From the NCBI GenBank assembly GCA_021797515.1, contig JAJZZP010000127.1, positions 62,001-126,000 on the forward strand: a stretch of DNA of 64,000 nucleotides, in the 5' to 3' direction. Below, piece after piece: positions 53,515 to 63,373 of the stretch. Both the position numbers and the translations under genes were made by a program. This DNA comes from Bacillota bacterium. Lineage in GTDB: Bacteria; Bacillota; Sulfobacillia; Sulfobacillales; Sulfobacillaceae. Under the pieces are notes generated by a model. The model worked only from the letters and a program-made list of their open reading frames with translations. It did not search any database and was not told the DNA's origin. Every line of letters starts with the position of its first letter. Within the stretch, counting starts at the first letter, position 1.

Positions 53515-53862
53515 CATCGCGGGCCAGCGCTGGTCTCTCCGTAGGCTGTCGCCGTGGAACTCACGGTCATTTGCTCAAGATTCTTCGGAGCATGAACGTC
53601 GCAATCATGCTCCGTTCAACAAACTGGACACCTCCACGTGGCGGTCTGGAGCGGCATCTGCTAGGCACGGACTCCGTACGCGGAACAGATTTTGCTGCGG
53701 GCAAACAGCGGTCAGCCATGACGACCATGTCGCTGGTATTCCCGTTGACGCCGGAATTTTCCCAAGCTCTGGTCCATGAGCAACAGCGCTAATCGGCGAT
53801 TTTTCCTCAACACATTGGATGACTAATTCCCTGGTGTCCGAAACGTACCCCGATGGACGCAA
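53515..53862 (-). pseudogene. Remnant of TnpB C-terminus
   Basis: On the minus strand, in broken frames, one reads LGKFRRQREYQRHGRHG, then RSKICSAYG, then WRCPVC-stop-TEHDCDVHAPKNLEQ. This corresponds to the RuvC-II/III linker, zinc ribbon and HDRDVNAAKN motif of IS200/IS605- and IS607-type TnpB. Stops and substitutions (first CxxC lost, Arg to Cys in DRD) show long decay. Confidence 0.65.
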
Positions 53863-53984
53863 AATTCCGGCGCCACATGTCGATTAGATACGTGGGTCGC
53901 CAATCCAACGAACCCAGTCCACGTGATGACGCACACTGTTCTAGAGGCGTCGATCTGCTGTCCACAGCAAACAATCTAGACTCT

Positions 53985-54230
53985 AGGCGACGGCTATATA
54001 GATCGCATCATAGGTCGCGGCGAGATGATAAGATTCGGCGAGCGAAAGGATCTGGTGACTCCAATTCGCTTCGTCCCCGTGCAATAGGCTAGGCTGAGGG
54101 CCGCAACCATGACTTCTTGCTCAACCCAGGTTTCGAGGAGGTGTAAGGCTGCTGCGGAATGCGGTTCATTCAGCACCCATTTTAACACCAGACTCGCATC
54201 GACCACCACACCATGCTGGAGTGCCGTCAC
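53985..54230 (-). pseudogene. VapC-type PIN toxin pseudogene
   Basis: GTG at 54230 opens VVVDASLVLKWVLNEPHSAA and ALHLLETW, the first acidic site of PIN-domain toxins. After VMVAALSL the frame is lost; a different frame later carries LAESYHLAATYDAIYIAVA, the C-terminal Asp motif (YDAxYxAlA). At least one frameshift breaks it. The start overlaps the preceding small ORF as GTGA, the usual vapBC coupling. Confidence 0.65.
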
Positions 54231-54355
54231 GAGAGCTCCGTACTCCGTAAATCGCGTTGATTGTGCAAAATATCCGCCGAGTCGTTCGTAAAGATACAGT
54301 CGGCCATAATCGCAAGCCGCGTGTGTCGCAGTTGTTCCAGATCGCTAGAACTCAT
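54227..54355 (-). CDS. Possible VapB-like antitoxin, short
   Basis: A 42-codon frame from ATG 54355 (MSSSDLEQLRHTRLAIMADC) ending at the vapC start with a GTGA overlap. Position and size fit a truncated antitoxin, but I see no clear DNA-binding fold. It lies just downstream of a TnpB N-terminal fragment in the same frame, so it could also be a chance frame. Confidence 0.35.
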   Translation of the reverse strand: MSSSDLEQLRHTRLAIMADCIFTNDSADILHNQRDLRSTELS

Positions 54356-54424
54356 CGGCGCCCCGCCGCCCGGACTTTCGCCTATAGGGCAACGGGAGAC
54401 CATTGGAGAGAAGACGCCGCCACA

Positions 54425-54910
54425 ACCGGGCCCTTGCGAAAAATAGGTTTCCTGCACGTTATTGGGATCTAACGCAATTTTATAGGCTACGATCATGAGG
54501 ACGACTCCTTCATCGCCGTGTGCAGTCCATCGAGCAACTTTTAATTCTTGCGCGATCGGCTCCCGTACAAGCGAGTAGACAATACGGAGATGACATCCTG
54601 GGCCCGCTCGTCCTCGAATGTCGTATTCCCGCCCTGATTGAACATCACCACTGCTACTCTGGTCGGCCAGGATGTCGTTCAGTAGTCACTTGAGGTCCTT
54701 CTAGTGCTAGTCCCGGGATCGGCCACGACCTCGAATGTTCAGCCCCGGCGGGTACAAGACAGTTCCAGCACTTTTTTTGTCGCTCCAGATCATCCTTTTG
54801 GTCGTGACCCAACCGCGCGGCGAATATCCTGCGCAAAAGTACCCACAGACTCGATGTTGAGCGAGTGGCTAGGGGGTTTTTGGCGAACCCTTTGCGGGTA
54901 GGCGTGTGGC
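54425..54910 (-). pseudogene. Decayed IS607 remnant (tnpA plus start of tnpB)
   Basis: The minus strand carries GHDQKDDLERQKK, then in other frames FEVVADPG, MFNQGGNTTFEDERAQDVIS and TRLYGSRSRKN: the catalytic domain of the same TnpA type as at 34.6-35.1 kb, with multiple stops and frameshifts. It ends with ATG 54496 MIVAYKIALDPNNVQETYFS, the first 20-odd residues of the same TnpB family, after which homology stops at about 54425. Confidence 0.8.
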
Positions 54911-54930
54911 GTCTCAACTATAGTTTGTTT

Positions 54931-55911
<981 letters not shown>

Positions 55912-56559
55912 GACCAATCACCTCCAAACGTTATGATACATCGTCGTCAGGACAATGATACCAGGATTTGGGGGTGAATCGGTACTGTCATGGATAGGCA
56001 GGGCTCTAGACCCATTCTGCATGACACATGCCCGGTTGTTTGGTTGGTTCACAAGCTCGTGGTACGGCCCCAGGCGGCAGCGATGTGGACTTGTTGGTCA
56101 AGGTGCGCCCCGATGTTGTCAGGCTAAGGATCGCGGAGAACATTTCGTCGTGTTAGATCGGAATTGGCCAACGCGAACCGTTCACCCCCAGATCGGTGAC
56201 CTCTCCTCAAGACCCGAAAACATTCCCACGGCCTCCATTGCGGTCCACCACGAGGACCATCGACATGAGGGCTTGGTGCAACGACTAGTGAAGCGCAACG
56301 GGCTATCCCTCCGAAAATCCGACGATTTTCCGCTCCCGCGCAAAATCGGCGGGTCGTTCTTAGGTATGATTGCGGAAATCTACGTGATGAAGCAAATGGG
56401 GATACGGTATTCCAAACATTCCGGGTTTGGAATACAACTTTTCCACTTCCCCTGCACCCAGACAAAATTTGGTCGCAAAAGACCAGAGAGTAATGGCCTC
56501 GACACGACAATTGTGTTTGTGTCTGAAGTGGCATGGAAAATCGTGTCACATACTCTTAA
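55912..56559. other. Region between reductase and IS1634 remnant
   Basis: A long frame crosses this region on the plus strand (to about 56620), but its composition is irregular and no family is recognisable. The part near 56210-56430 (SIAVHHEDHRHEGLVQRLVK) may be coding residue of a lost gene. The first 60 bp carry the reductase promoter. Confidence 0.4.
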
Positions 56560-57378
56560 CCTGATAACATTGCGGTGTGGCCCGCCGCCGTGGGCCCCGA
56601 TCATTGGCAGGAGACCGTGAAAGACCGGCACGTCGTCCCTTATGATACGGATGCGACGCCCTGGTACCGGGAATGGACTCTCGACACGCGGCGGTACATC
56701 GTGGCTTTCGATGCCCGGCGCTATCATCTCGAAGACACCGCGCAAGCGAAGGCCGTGCAGGACGTCGATATATGGATCGCCGCAAAAAACGCGGAACTAG
56801 CCGCGGCCAAAAGGAATCGTCAGCGGGAGATCCTCGAGCGGACCGTGCAGGATCTCCTGCGTCACAAACACCTCTCGGACATCATCCAGTACCACCTCAT
56901 AAGCCTCACCATTCCCCACCATTCCCCGGGGGCGTAGGTGGGGTCGCCTGCTTTCAGACGAACGCGCCGACAGACTCCTTATCCACGTCGGACATCATTG
57001 CCTGGTATCGACGCAAGAATCGCGTCGAAGAAGTCTTCCATGAAATCAAATCGCCCCTCGCCTTACGCCCTCTCTTTGTGACGCGGGCCCAACGTATTCG
57101 CGCCCACGTGATGGCGTGTGTACTGGCGTATGATCTCTACAACACCATGGAAGTCCGGCTCCGTCAGCATGACCATCCGGACGCCCTCCACGGTGCTGAA
57201 AGCCTTGGCGTCCAGCCAGATCAATCGGCTGCGTGTGAGATCCACGGACCAAACCCGCCTCACGATCACCGAACCCACGCCCCGTCAACGCGCCTATGTG
57301 TCGGCGCTCCAGTGTGACGCGGTCTTGGCAGACCGCACCATGCAATCTGTTGTCACCGCCATGAAATCCTGGTTGTAG
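56560..57378 (+). pseudogene. IS1634-family transposase remnant
   Basis: Three frames in series match the C-terminal two thirds of an IS1634/IS4-superfamily DDE transposase: DTRRYIVAFDARRYHLED and IAAKNAELAAAKRNRQREIL (frame 1), SDIIAWYRRKNRVEEVFHEI and AQRIRAHVMACVLAYDLY around the catalytic Glu (frame 2), INRLRVRSTDQTRLTI to MKSWL (frame 3). Frameshifts lie near 56920-56940 and 57190. The N-terminal part with the two catalytic Asp residues is absent. Confidence 0.75.
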
Positions 57379-57643
57379 TCACGAATTTTGAGCCACCCTG
57401 TTCAGCAACCCTTGTGTGCCAACGGCTGGCAAATTTGGCGCCAAAGGTTGGGTACAAAACGCTTCAGCGGCTGTCTTGTCCTCGGAAACAGCAGGACGGT
57501 TGTGATGTTGTGCTTAAAGGGGATCCCTTAGTGCCCGCCACCGACGAAAGACTTGGAGACAGTAGATGCGTAAGACAATCTTTCTCTCCCGCGGGTATCA
57601 ACCCCTTTCAGTGAGACGTGACCATTGGATGGCCACGAACATG

Positions 57644-58795
57644 CTAGACATCAAGGCGTCGCGCCGTCCAAAGGCCAGCTATCAAGGCTACCGCCGTCCA
57701 AATTAAGAGGACGATAATGGCCGCACTCAAAGGTACAACCATCTGGTAATCGAATGCTTCCTGTCCCGTCCACACCTGCATCAATGGCAGAAACATCGCG
57801 GGGTTAGCTATAGCAATAGGTCCCAAAGCGTGACCTAAAATATTGCTGATGACCAAAACCGCCCCCACAATCAGTGAAAACACCGTCGAGCGGGTAACCA
57901 TCGACAATGCCAGAAAGATGGCCACAAACGTACCCATCACTAGCAAAGCTAGTCCGAATGTTGCAAGGTCATAGGACCACTGAGGAAGAAGATGAAAGGT
58001 TTGCACGGGAACCGATATCTCGCCACCCGCCATTTTAAGACGCAACCCAACAGCGTGAGGGTTCATGGGATTCCCAGTTCCCATCACGGCGGTTGCCATG
58101 AGAAAAAATCCCACAGCCAAAACCGCCATAAATGTCCAAGTCACAGTCAATGCAGCGCCAAGTTTAGCCAGATAAACGAACCGCCGCCATGGTGCATGCA
58201 ATAACAAGCTCCCCACAGTTCCCCCTTCAATTTCCGACGACATCCGATCCCCTGTGAGCCCCAGCGCCACTAACCCCAGCAATAGCATGGTCGTTCCCCC
58301 GAAAATCTGGCCGACAATGCGATATCCCCCGTGGTCACTAGGATGATAGATGGTAATGCCATGGACCAACTGATAGCGGGCGATGGCAATTTGTTGCAAT
58401 GTGGTGCCTAGTTGCGAACTCGGTGTATGCTTTACCGATGATTGGAGACTCGATAGTTGCTGGCGGACAAACACAGTACCCGGGTTAGGAGGGTTTTGTT
58501 CCATTTGCCGCAGCGCCGATTGATTGCCCCGAAGTTCCTCCTCCAACAATTTTTTTGTCTTCCCGTTATGCATGTGGGCCAATTGACTGCGCTCCTGGGC
58601 AATCTGGCTTTTTATCTGAGCGATGCCGTTCTGTACTTGTCCTTGGGAGGCTTGATAGTTTCTGTACGCAATGAATGTTCCGCCGACGACAATGACCAGC
58701 AAAGCAATGATCAGTGCCCGCATGCGCCGAACCCATAGCTTTTCCAACTCATTGCGGTAGAGCACAAAAAAAACATGGGTTTTAGACTTGGACAT
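57644..58795 (-). CDS. ABC-2 type transporter permease
   Basis: 383 aa. An N-terminal membrane helix (ALIIALLVIVVGGTFIAY) is followed by a 120-residue, partly coiled-coil extracytoplasmic domain (AQERSQLAHMHNGKTKKLLE), then five further membrane spans (LLLGLVALGLTG; ALVVTWTFMA-type; FSLIVGAVLVISNILGH). This is the layout of NatB/YhaP-like ABC-2 exporters. It overlaps the ATPase gene by 14 nt. The substrate (drug, Na+, peptide) is not visible. Confidence 0.88.
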   Translation of the reverse strand: MSKSKTHVFFVLYRNELEKLWVRRMRALIIALLVIVVGGTFIAYRNYQASQGQVQNGIAQIKSQIAQERSQLAHMHNGKTKKLLEEELRGNQSALRQMEQNPPNPGTVFVRQQLSSLQSSVKHTPSSQLGTTLQQIAIARYQLVHGITIYHPSDHGGYRIVGQIFGGTTMLLLGLVALGLTGDRMSSEIEGGTVGSLLLHAPWRRFVYLAKLGAALTVTWTFMAVLAVGFFLMATAVMGTGNPMNPHAVGLRLKMAGGEISVPVQTFHLLPQWSYDLATFGLALLVMGTFVAIFLALSMVTRSTVFSLIVGAVLVISNILGHALGPIAIANPAMFLPLMQVWTGQEAFDYQMVVPLSAAIIVLLIWTAVALIAGLWTARRLDV

Positions 58796-59717
58796 GATCC
58801 AGCACCTCCGGAGGATGGGCCATTCGTTCCAGATATTGAAGTTCTAGGTTTTCTTGATGCGGTCTAACCTCGATCACATTAAATCCTGCAGCAACCATAT
58901 CCCGTACTAATTCGGGCACTGCTTGGAGTGCCGCCAACGATACCAAGAATGCGCCGTCGGCCAACCGCTCGGCCACCATCTCTTGTGCCTCGAACCATGG
59001 CCCTATTTGATCAGATTCCAGGACCCGAACATAGGTTTTTTCCCCGGTGCCCTGCCGACGATCCTCAATCCCCACCACCTGACCTTGGTTAATAAACACA
59101 AACCGGGTAGCCAACTGTTCCACCTCGGACAAGATATGGCTTGACAGCAAAATGGTCACACCGGATTCGGCGAGTCTCAAGAGATGTAGGCGAAAGTCCC
59201 GCATCGCTGCCGGATCCAGTCCATTCATCGGTTCATCGAGCACAAGAATTTCTGGATCCTGCAGCATCGCCAAAGCCAGTGCCAATCGCTGGCGCATTCC
59301 GAGCGAATATCCTTTCACCTTCCGACGGCCCGCTGTCCCCAAACCCACTTCGGAAAGCCGTGATGTGAGCGCTTCAGGGCTCACCGCAAGCCCCCTTAAT
59401 CGCAGCACCTGCCGCAGATTTTGTTCGCCCGTGAGATAAGGGTAAAAGCGCGACTCCTCGATAATCGCCCCCACCGAATTCAAGGCCTTGGGCGCATTGG
59501 ACGCGACGTTAACGCCTTGAATGGAGATGTGCCCCGAGGAAGGCCGAACCAATCCCAACAGCATCCGTAAAGTGGTAGTTTTGCCCGCTCCGTTGGGCCC
59601 CAGAAATCCGCAAATTTCTCCGCGATTCACAGTAAATGTAATATGGTTGACCGCCGTGACCGACCCATAGCGTTTAGATACATCGCACACATCAATCATC
59701 ACATTCGACATATTCAT
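58782..59717 (-). CDS. ABC transporter ATP-binding protein (BcrA/NatA type)
   Basis: 311 aa. Walker A GPNGAGKTTTLRMLLG, Q-loop region GAIIEESRFYPYLTG, signature YSLGMRQRLALALAML and Walker B EILVLDEPMNGLDP. The signature SLGMRQR is typical of the BcrA/NatA exporters for antibiotics and ions. ATG 59717 follows AGGAGG. With the overlapping permease it forms an exporter; a TetR gene 900 nt away on the other strand may control it. Confidence 0.93.
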   Translation of the reverse strand: MNMSNVMIDVCDVSKRYGSVTAVNHITFTVNRGEICGFLGPNGAGKTTTLRMLLGLVRPSSGHISIQGVNVASNAPKALNSVGAIIEESRFYPYLTGEQNLRQVLRLRGLAVSPEALTSRLSEVGLGTAGRRKVKGYSLGMRQRLALALAMLQDPEILVLDEPMNGLDPAAMRDFRLHLLRLAESGVTILLSSHILSEVEQLATRFVFINQGQVVGIEDRRQGTGEKTYVRVLESDQIGPWFEAQEMVAERLADGAFLVSLAALQAVPELVRDMVAAGFNVIEVRPHQENLELQYLERMAHPPEVLDHVQV

Positions 59718-59844
59718 TCACGCCTCCTAATTTGTATAAGGCCATGTAACCGCTCTGATACCGCCTTCTCACCTCTAATGCACGCTGTGTACCAGTACTA
59801 ATGGTCCCCATTAAGAATAATGGTTCCTATCCATTTCATTCATG

Positions 59845-60327
59845 TCAAGGGTTCTCATGGCAGCAACCTGCTCCGACGCCGCTGCCCATGCATACGTACC
59901 TCTGATGTATAGATGCCATCCCCAAATTATCCGGGAAATTCCGGCGACGTCCCGGTTTAGTAAACCATTGATACTGTCGGGGAACAATTTCCCGCATCAC
60001 AAACAAACTTCCAATGACTGATAACCATATTAATATGGCGTTAGTGGTGAAATACCCTAATAGACCCGGCGCATAGGATGTTATCCACAAAAAAGTACCC
60101 ATTACCACAGGATATTCGATGCGGTTTTGCAGATAGGGTAGTAGATGTAGATACAAATGACGGGAATGATACAATGCTACCACATCCGAATAGGCTAAAC
60201 GATGATATGCCCATCGACCATAATGCGTCAAATGATGGGGCGCCATTATCATCGACCCTCGCGGAATAAGACGAAAATAAGCCCATGCGAACCATCCTGT
60301 TAAGACCGCTAAAACGGTGTTTTGCAT
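59845..60327 (-). pseudogene. Truncated membrane protein (GT87/DUF2029-like N-terminus)
   Basis: From ATG 60327 the frame reads a membrane protein: a first helix VLAVLTGWFAWAYFRLI, then SDVVALYHSRHLYLHLLPYL and QNRIEYPVVMGTFLWITS and a helix AILIWLSVIGSLFVMREIV. The 'YPV' loop after a periplasmic Asp is usual at the start of polyprenol-linked glycosyltransferases (GT87/PMT-like), which are about 400-550 aa. Here only about 110 residues look authentic; the rest is a frameshifted tail. Loss of the C-terminus is inferred. Confidence 0.55.
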
Positions 60328-60643
60328 CGCACCACCAATACGGCTTAGACTCCGTTGCTGTTTTCATCCAAGAACTCCTTGTTTTCTTAGTGCCCGTAGG
60401 ATTAACGTACCATAACTGGTTTTTGTTACATGAATGTGAGCGTTGCCGAACCGATTCCTAACACCGTCGAGCGGTCTAGTCAAACAACGCCAATCTTAAC
60501 CGTTCCAGATATTTTAGGGGGCGAGTACAATGCCTGAGATAAATAATTCATTGCCATGGTTATTTTCAATGCCGGTCTGGTAGTCTAAAAGCATGACGAT
60601 CCTTATCACCGCAGTAATGCATTAGTTGGGAGGAATTTGGGGA

Positions 60644-61282
60644 ATGAATCCCGGAAATACTCGGCGCGTTGGGCGACCCCGGTTAAGTGACGAGCTCAAT
60701 CCTTTGGCGGCACTTACCGCCGAAGAACGACGGAGCCTTTTCCTCGAAAAAGCAGCAGCGCTCTTCGAGGAGCAAGGATATGCCAGCACCTCAATTGAAG
60801 AAATCACCGAATGTCTCGGCTTATCTAAAGGTATCTTCTACTATTATTGGAAAAACAAGAAGGAAATCCTGGTGGAGATTCACGCACGGGCCGTAGGCGC
60901 ATTAAATTCTCAACTTGATGAAGTGATGGCTCACATTTCTGATCCCGGCCAACGGGTGACTGAAGCCATTAAGAGTCATCTCAATGTCGTGATGCGCCAT
61001 CGATCGCTAGTGGCGGTGCTCATGGGCGAGGCCGCATTTTCGGAAGAAACCGTAAAAGAACGCCGTGCGTACACCGAACGCATCCAGCGCATTATAGAAG
61101 ACGCCATCGCTGCTGGTGTTATCGATCCCGCGTATCAACCAAAGATTCTCGCATTTGCTCTCTTGGGGCTATTGAATTCGGTGGCTCAATGGTACCAAGC
61201 AGACGGCCCACTGCCAGCATCCGATATCACCACCCTTTATCTTCGGCTGGCGTTGCAAGGAAGTCAAAAACGCCAGGATTAA
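60644..61282 (+). CDS. TetR-family regulator
   Basis: 212 aa. HTH: RRSLFLEKAAALFEEQGYAS, then SIEEITECLGLSKGIFYYYW and KNKKEILVEI. The basic N-terminus (NTRRVGRPRLSDE) and C-terminal domain resemble FadR/KstR2-like TetR proteins that bind CoA thioesters, though that is weak. ATG 60644 has GGAGG 10 nt upstream; TTG 60626 lies before that site. Possible targets are the leftward ABC exporter or its own gene. Confidence 0.9.
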   Translation: MNPGNTRRVGRPRLSDELNPLAALTAEERRSLFLEKAAALFEEQGYASTSIEEITECLGLSKGIFYYYWKNKKEILVEIHARAVGALNSQLDEVMAHISDPGQRVTEAIKSHLNVVMRHRSLVAVLMGEAAFSEETVKERRAYTERIQRIIEDAIAAGVIDPAYQPKILAFALLGLLNSVAQWYQADGPLPASDITTLYLRLALQGSQKRQD

Positions 61283-61769
61283 ATCATAGATGAGCGACAC
61301 AAAAATTGTCATACCGGTTTTGTGATGCATCGAACCGGGACGACGTCATGAAAAGCCAAAAGCAGCCGTTGGGGTCGACCGTAAGTACACATATTTATGT
61401 GCTTTGAAATCAGAACTCTTAAGAGCAAATGTGCAGAATAGCAACCGAGAATAAAGAGCTACCAGATCTCTTTGTGACGGATAGCAAGTGAAGATTGGTG
61501 AGACATGGGCTAAGGCGGCATGCCCAATCCCTTGCACAGTGATGGCTAGCAATTTTGTCGCGTTTCAAACTCTTTGGCCATGAACGTTCCGCTTGACTAT
61601 CCTCAATCTCACAATAGAGATCCTCTATCCGCATCTCTGGAGAACGTCGTGCAAGCTATTGTTCCGGAAAGGAGACCCTAGGCGATTTGTGTGGATCCTG
61701 AACGGACCGATATGGATTGACTAGAACGTTCGCGCCATAGTAACTCGGTGTTTATCTAGCCCCAGGGGG
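61283..61769. other. Intergenic, no supported gene
   Basis: About 490 bp between a TetR stop and the end of a convergent MocR gene. Minus-strand frames at 61346-61634 have no ribosome site or recognised product. No clear terminator was found. Confidence 0.4.
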
Positions 61770-63254
61770 TCATGTATGCTGGCCGCGCGCTATTTGTAAT
61801 GGTGTAGGAGCAACATTGGACCACATAGTAATGGCATCATGCAATCGCAAGACTCCTTCGGTGATTTCTGATTCCAACGAACTCGCATAGGTGATACGCA
61901 AAAATCCCGGAGGAGAACCATACACCGATCCCGGGACGACGACAACCCGCTTATCCAACGCGGCGTCAAGTAGCCTGATCTCCGATACTTCAGGGGGCAA
62001 TGACGTCCAGAGGTGATAGCCCCCTCCCGGCAGCGTGAATTGAAGATCATCCCCGAACGTCTCAAATAAGGCGTGCGCCATAGCATTCCGGCGTCTCGTC
62101 AATGTCAACTGCAGTTGAGTCAACTGTCGATCCCAGGCCCCGGACTGAAGAATCTCGGCAGCGGTGACTTGAGCCAGAGTACTCACACCAAAGTCCATTT
62201 GCTCGCGAACCCCGGCCAGGCGATCGACAACAGACGCGGGACCGACCAGCCAGCCCACGCGCAAACCCGGAGCCCAGGTTTTGGAGAGGGTCCCAAGGTA
62301 CAATACCTGATGGCCAGCGTCGGACAAGGCGGCAATAGGGGGTGGCGGCAACGGACTTCCCGCCAAGGTTAAAGCTCCATGGGCATCGTCTTCAATAATT
62401 GGAATCCGCAAGTCCCCGCAGATATCCAGAAGACGCCGTCGCCGGGGCAAGGTTAACGTGGTGGCGGTGGGATTTTGATAGGTCGGCGTCACAAATACCA
62501 TGCGAATCTTATGGCGTCGGTGTAGCGGGATAATCGCTTCAGGGATCACACCGTCACCATCCACAGGAATGGGAAAGCGGCGTATCCCTGCCGCAGCGAA
62601 CAGGGGCAAGGAATAGGCATAGGAGGGCTGCTCTAATCCCACCGCGTCACCCGGACGCAACAGAGTTTGGATGACTAACAGCAGTCCTTGTTGCGATCCC
62701 GCCGTGACCAAGACGCGATGATCGGAAACCTCAAGCTGATACTCGGTGCGAAGATGATCCGCGATGGCCGATCGTAAGATTTCTTCGCCACGGGGATCAC
62801 TGTAGCCCAAGGGAAGCCCACTAGAGATTTTTTGGAGCACAGTCAGCATTTTGTCGGAAGGCCATAGTTCGGACGCCATTTCGCCGCGTGCAAAATTGAT
62901 AAATCCCGGTTGGCGATTGGCCATCCAAATACGGCGCACTAAAGGCAGAGTCGGCTGAAAGATTCCGTGTTCCAGGTAAGTCATCCAATCAGGCGTGCGA
63001 TACGCTAGACCCCATGAGTCCTCGCTAACACGGGTGCCCCGGCCCGGTACCGACCGAATCAAGCCAATGGCTCGGAGTTCATCGTAAGCCGCGCTGACGG
63101 TACTACGGTTGACTCCCAATTGGGCGGCTAGGGTCCTTTCGGTGGGGAGTCGCGTTCCGGAGTCCATATCCCCTGAGATAATCTGATCGCGAAAATACTC
63201 CGCGATTTGTCGGTAGACCGGTCCGCGATCTGTTAAGACGAGTTCTCGTGACAT
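61770..63254 (-). CDS. MocR/PdxR-type GntR regulator with aminotransferase domain
   Basis: 494 aa. The N-terminal GntR winged helix (DSGTRLPTERTLAAQLGVNR, STVSAAYDELRAIGLI) is joined to a full fold-type I aminotransferase domain: NPTATTLTLPRRRRLL, EDDAHGALTL and the PLP lysine in LGTLSKTWAPGLRVGWLVGP. MocR proteins bind PLP or amino compounds and control adjacent genes. ATG follows GGGAGGGG by 4-5 nt. It is divergent from an EamA transporter gene across 119 nt that contain direct repeats. Confidence 0.93.
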   Translation of the reverse strand: MSRELVLTDRGPVYRQIAEYFRDQIISGDMDSGTRLPTERTLAAQLGVNRSTVSAAYDELRAIGLIRSVPGRGTRVSEDSWGLAYRTPDWMTYLEHGIFQPTLPLVRRIWMANRQPGFINFARGEMASELWPSDKMLTVLQKISSGLPLGYSDPRGEEILRSAIADHLRTEYQLEVSDHRVLVTAGSQQGLLLVIQTLLRPGDAVGLEQPSYAYSLPLFAAAGIRRFPIPVDGDGVIPEAIIPLHRRHKIRMVFVTPTYQNPTATTLTLPRRRRLLDICGDLRIPIIEDDAHGALTLAGSPLPPPPIAALSDAGHQVLYLGTLSKTWAPGLRVGWLVGPASVVDRLAGVREQMDFGVSTLAQVTAAEILQSGAWDRQLTQLQLTLTRRRNAMAHALFETFGDDLQFTLPGGGYHLWTSLPPEVSEIRLLDAALDKRVVVVPGSVYGSPPGFLRITYASSLESEITEGVLRLHDAITMWSNVAPTPLQIARGQHT

Positions 63255-63284
63255 GGCGCCCCTCCTATTCCCATACTACTCCAC

Positions 63285-63317
63285 ATTGGCTGGGTAAAGT
63301 CATCTCCAATTGGCTGG
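63285..63317. promoter_or_regulatory. Direct repeat ATTGGCTGG, likely MocR operator
   Basis: ATTGGCTGG occurs at 63285-63293 and 63309-63317, 24 nt apart, in the 119-nt gap between the MocR gene and the divergent transporter gene. MocR regulators typically bind direct repeats in such divergent regions. Binding here is inference. Confidence 0.45.
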
Positions 63318-63373
63318 AGACACAAGACGCCAGCCGGGATACCGTGAAACAAACACGGAAATGGGGGATAGCG

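Noticed and set aside
55955-56620. 221-aa plus-strand gene
   Set aside because: Irregular composition, no convincing start, and it runs into the IS1634 remnant; no conserved motif seen.
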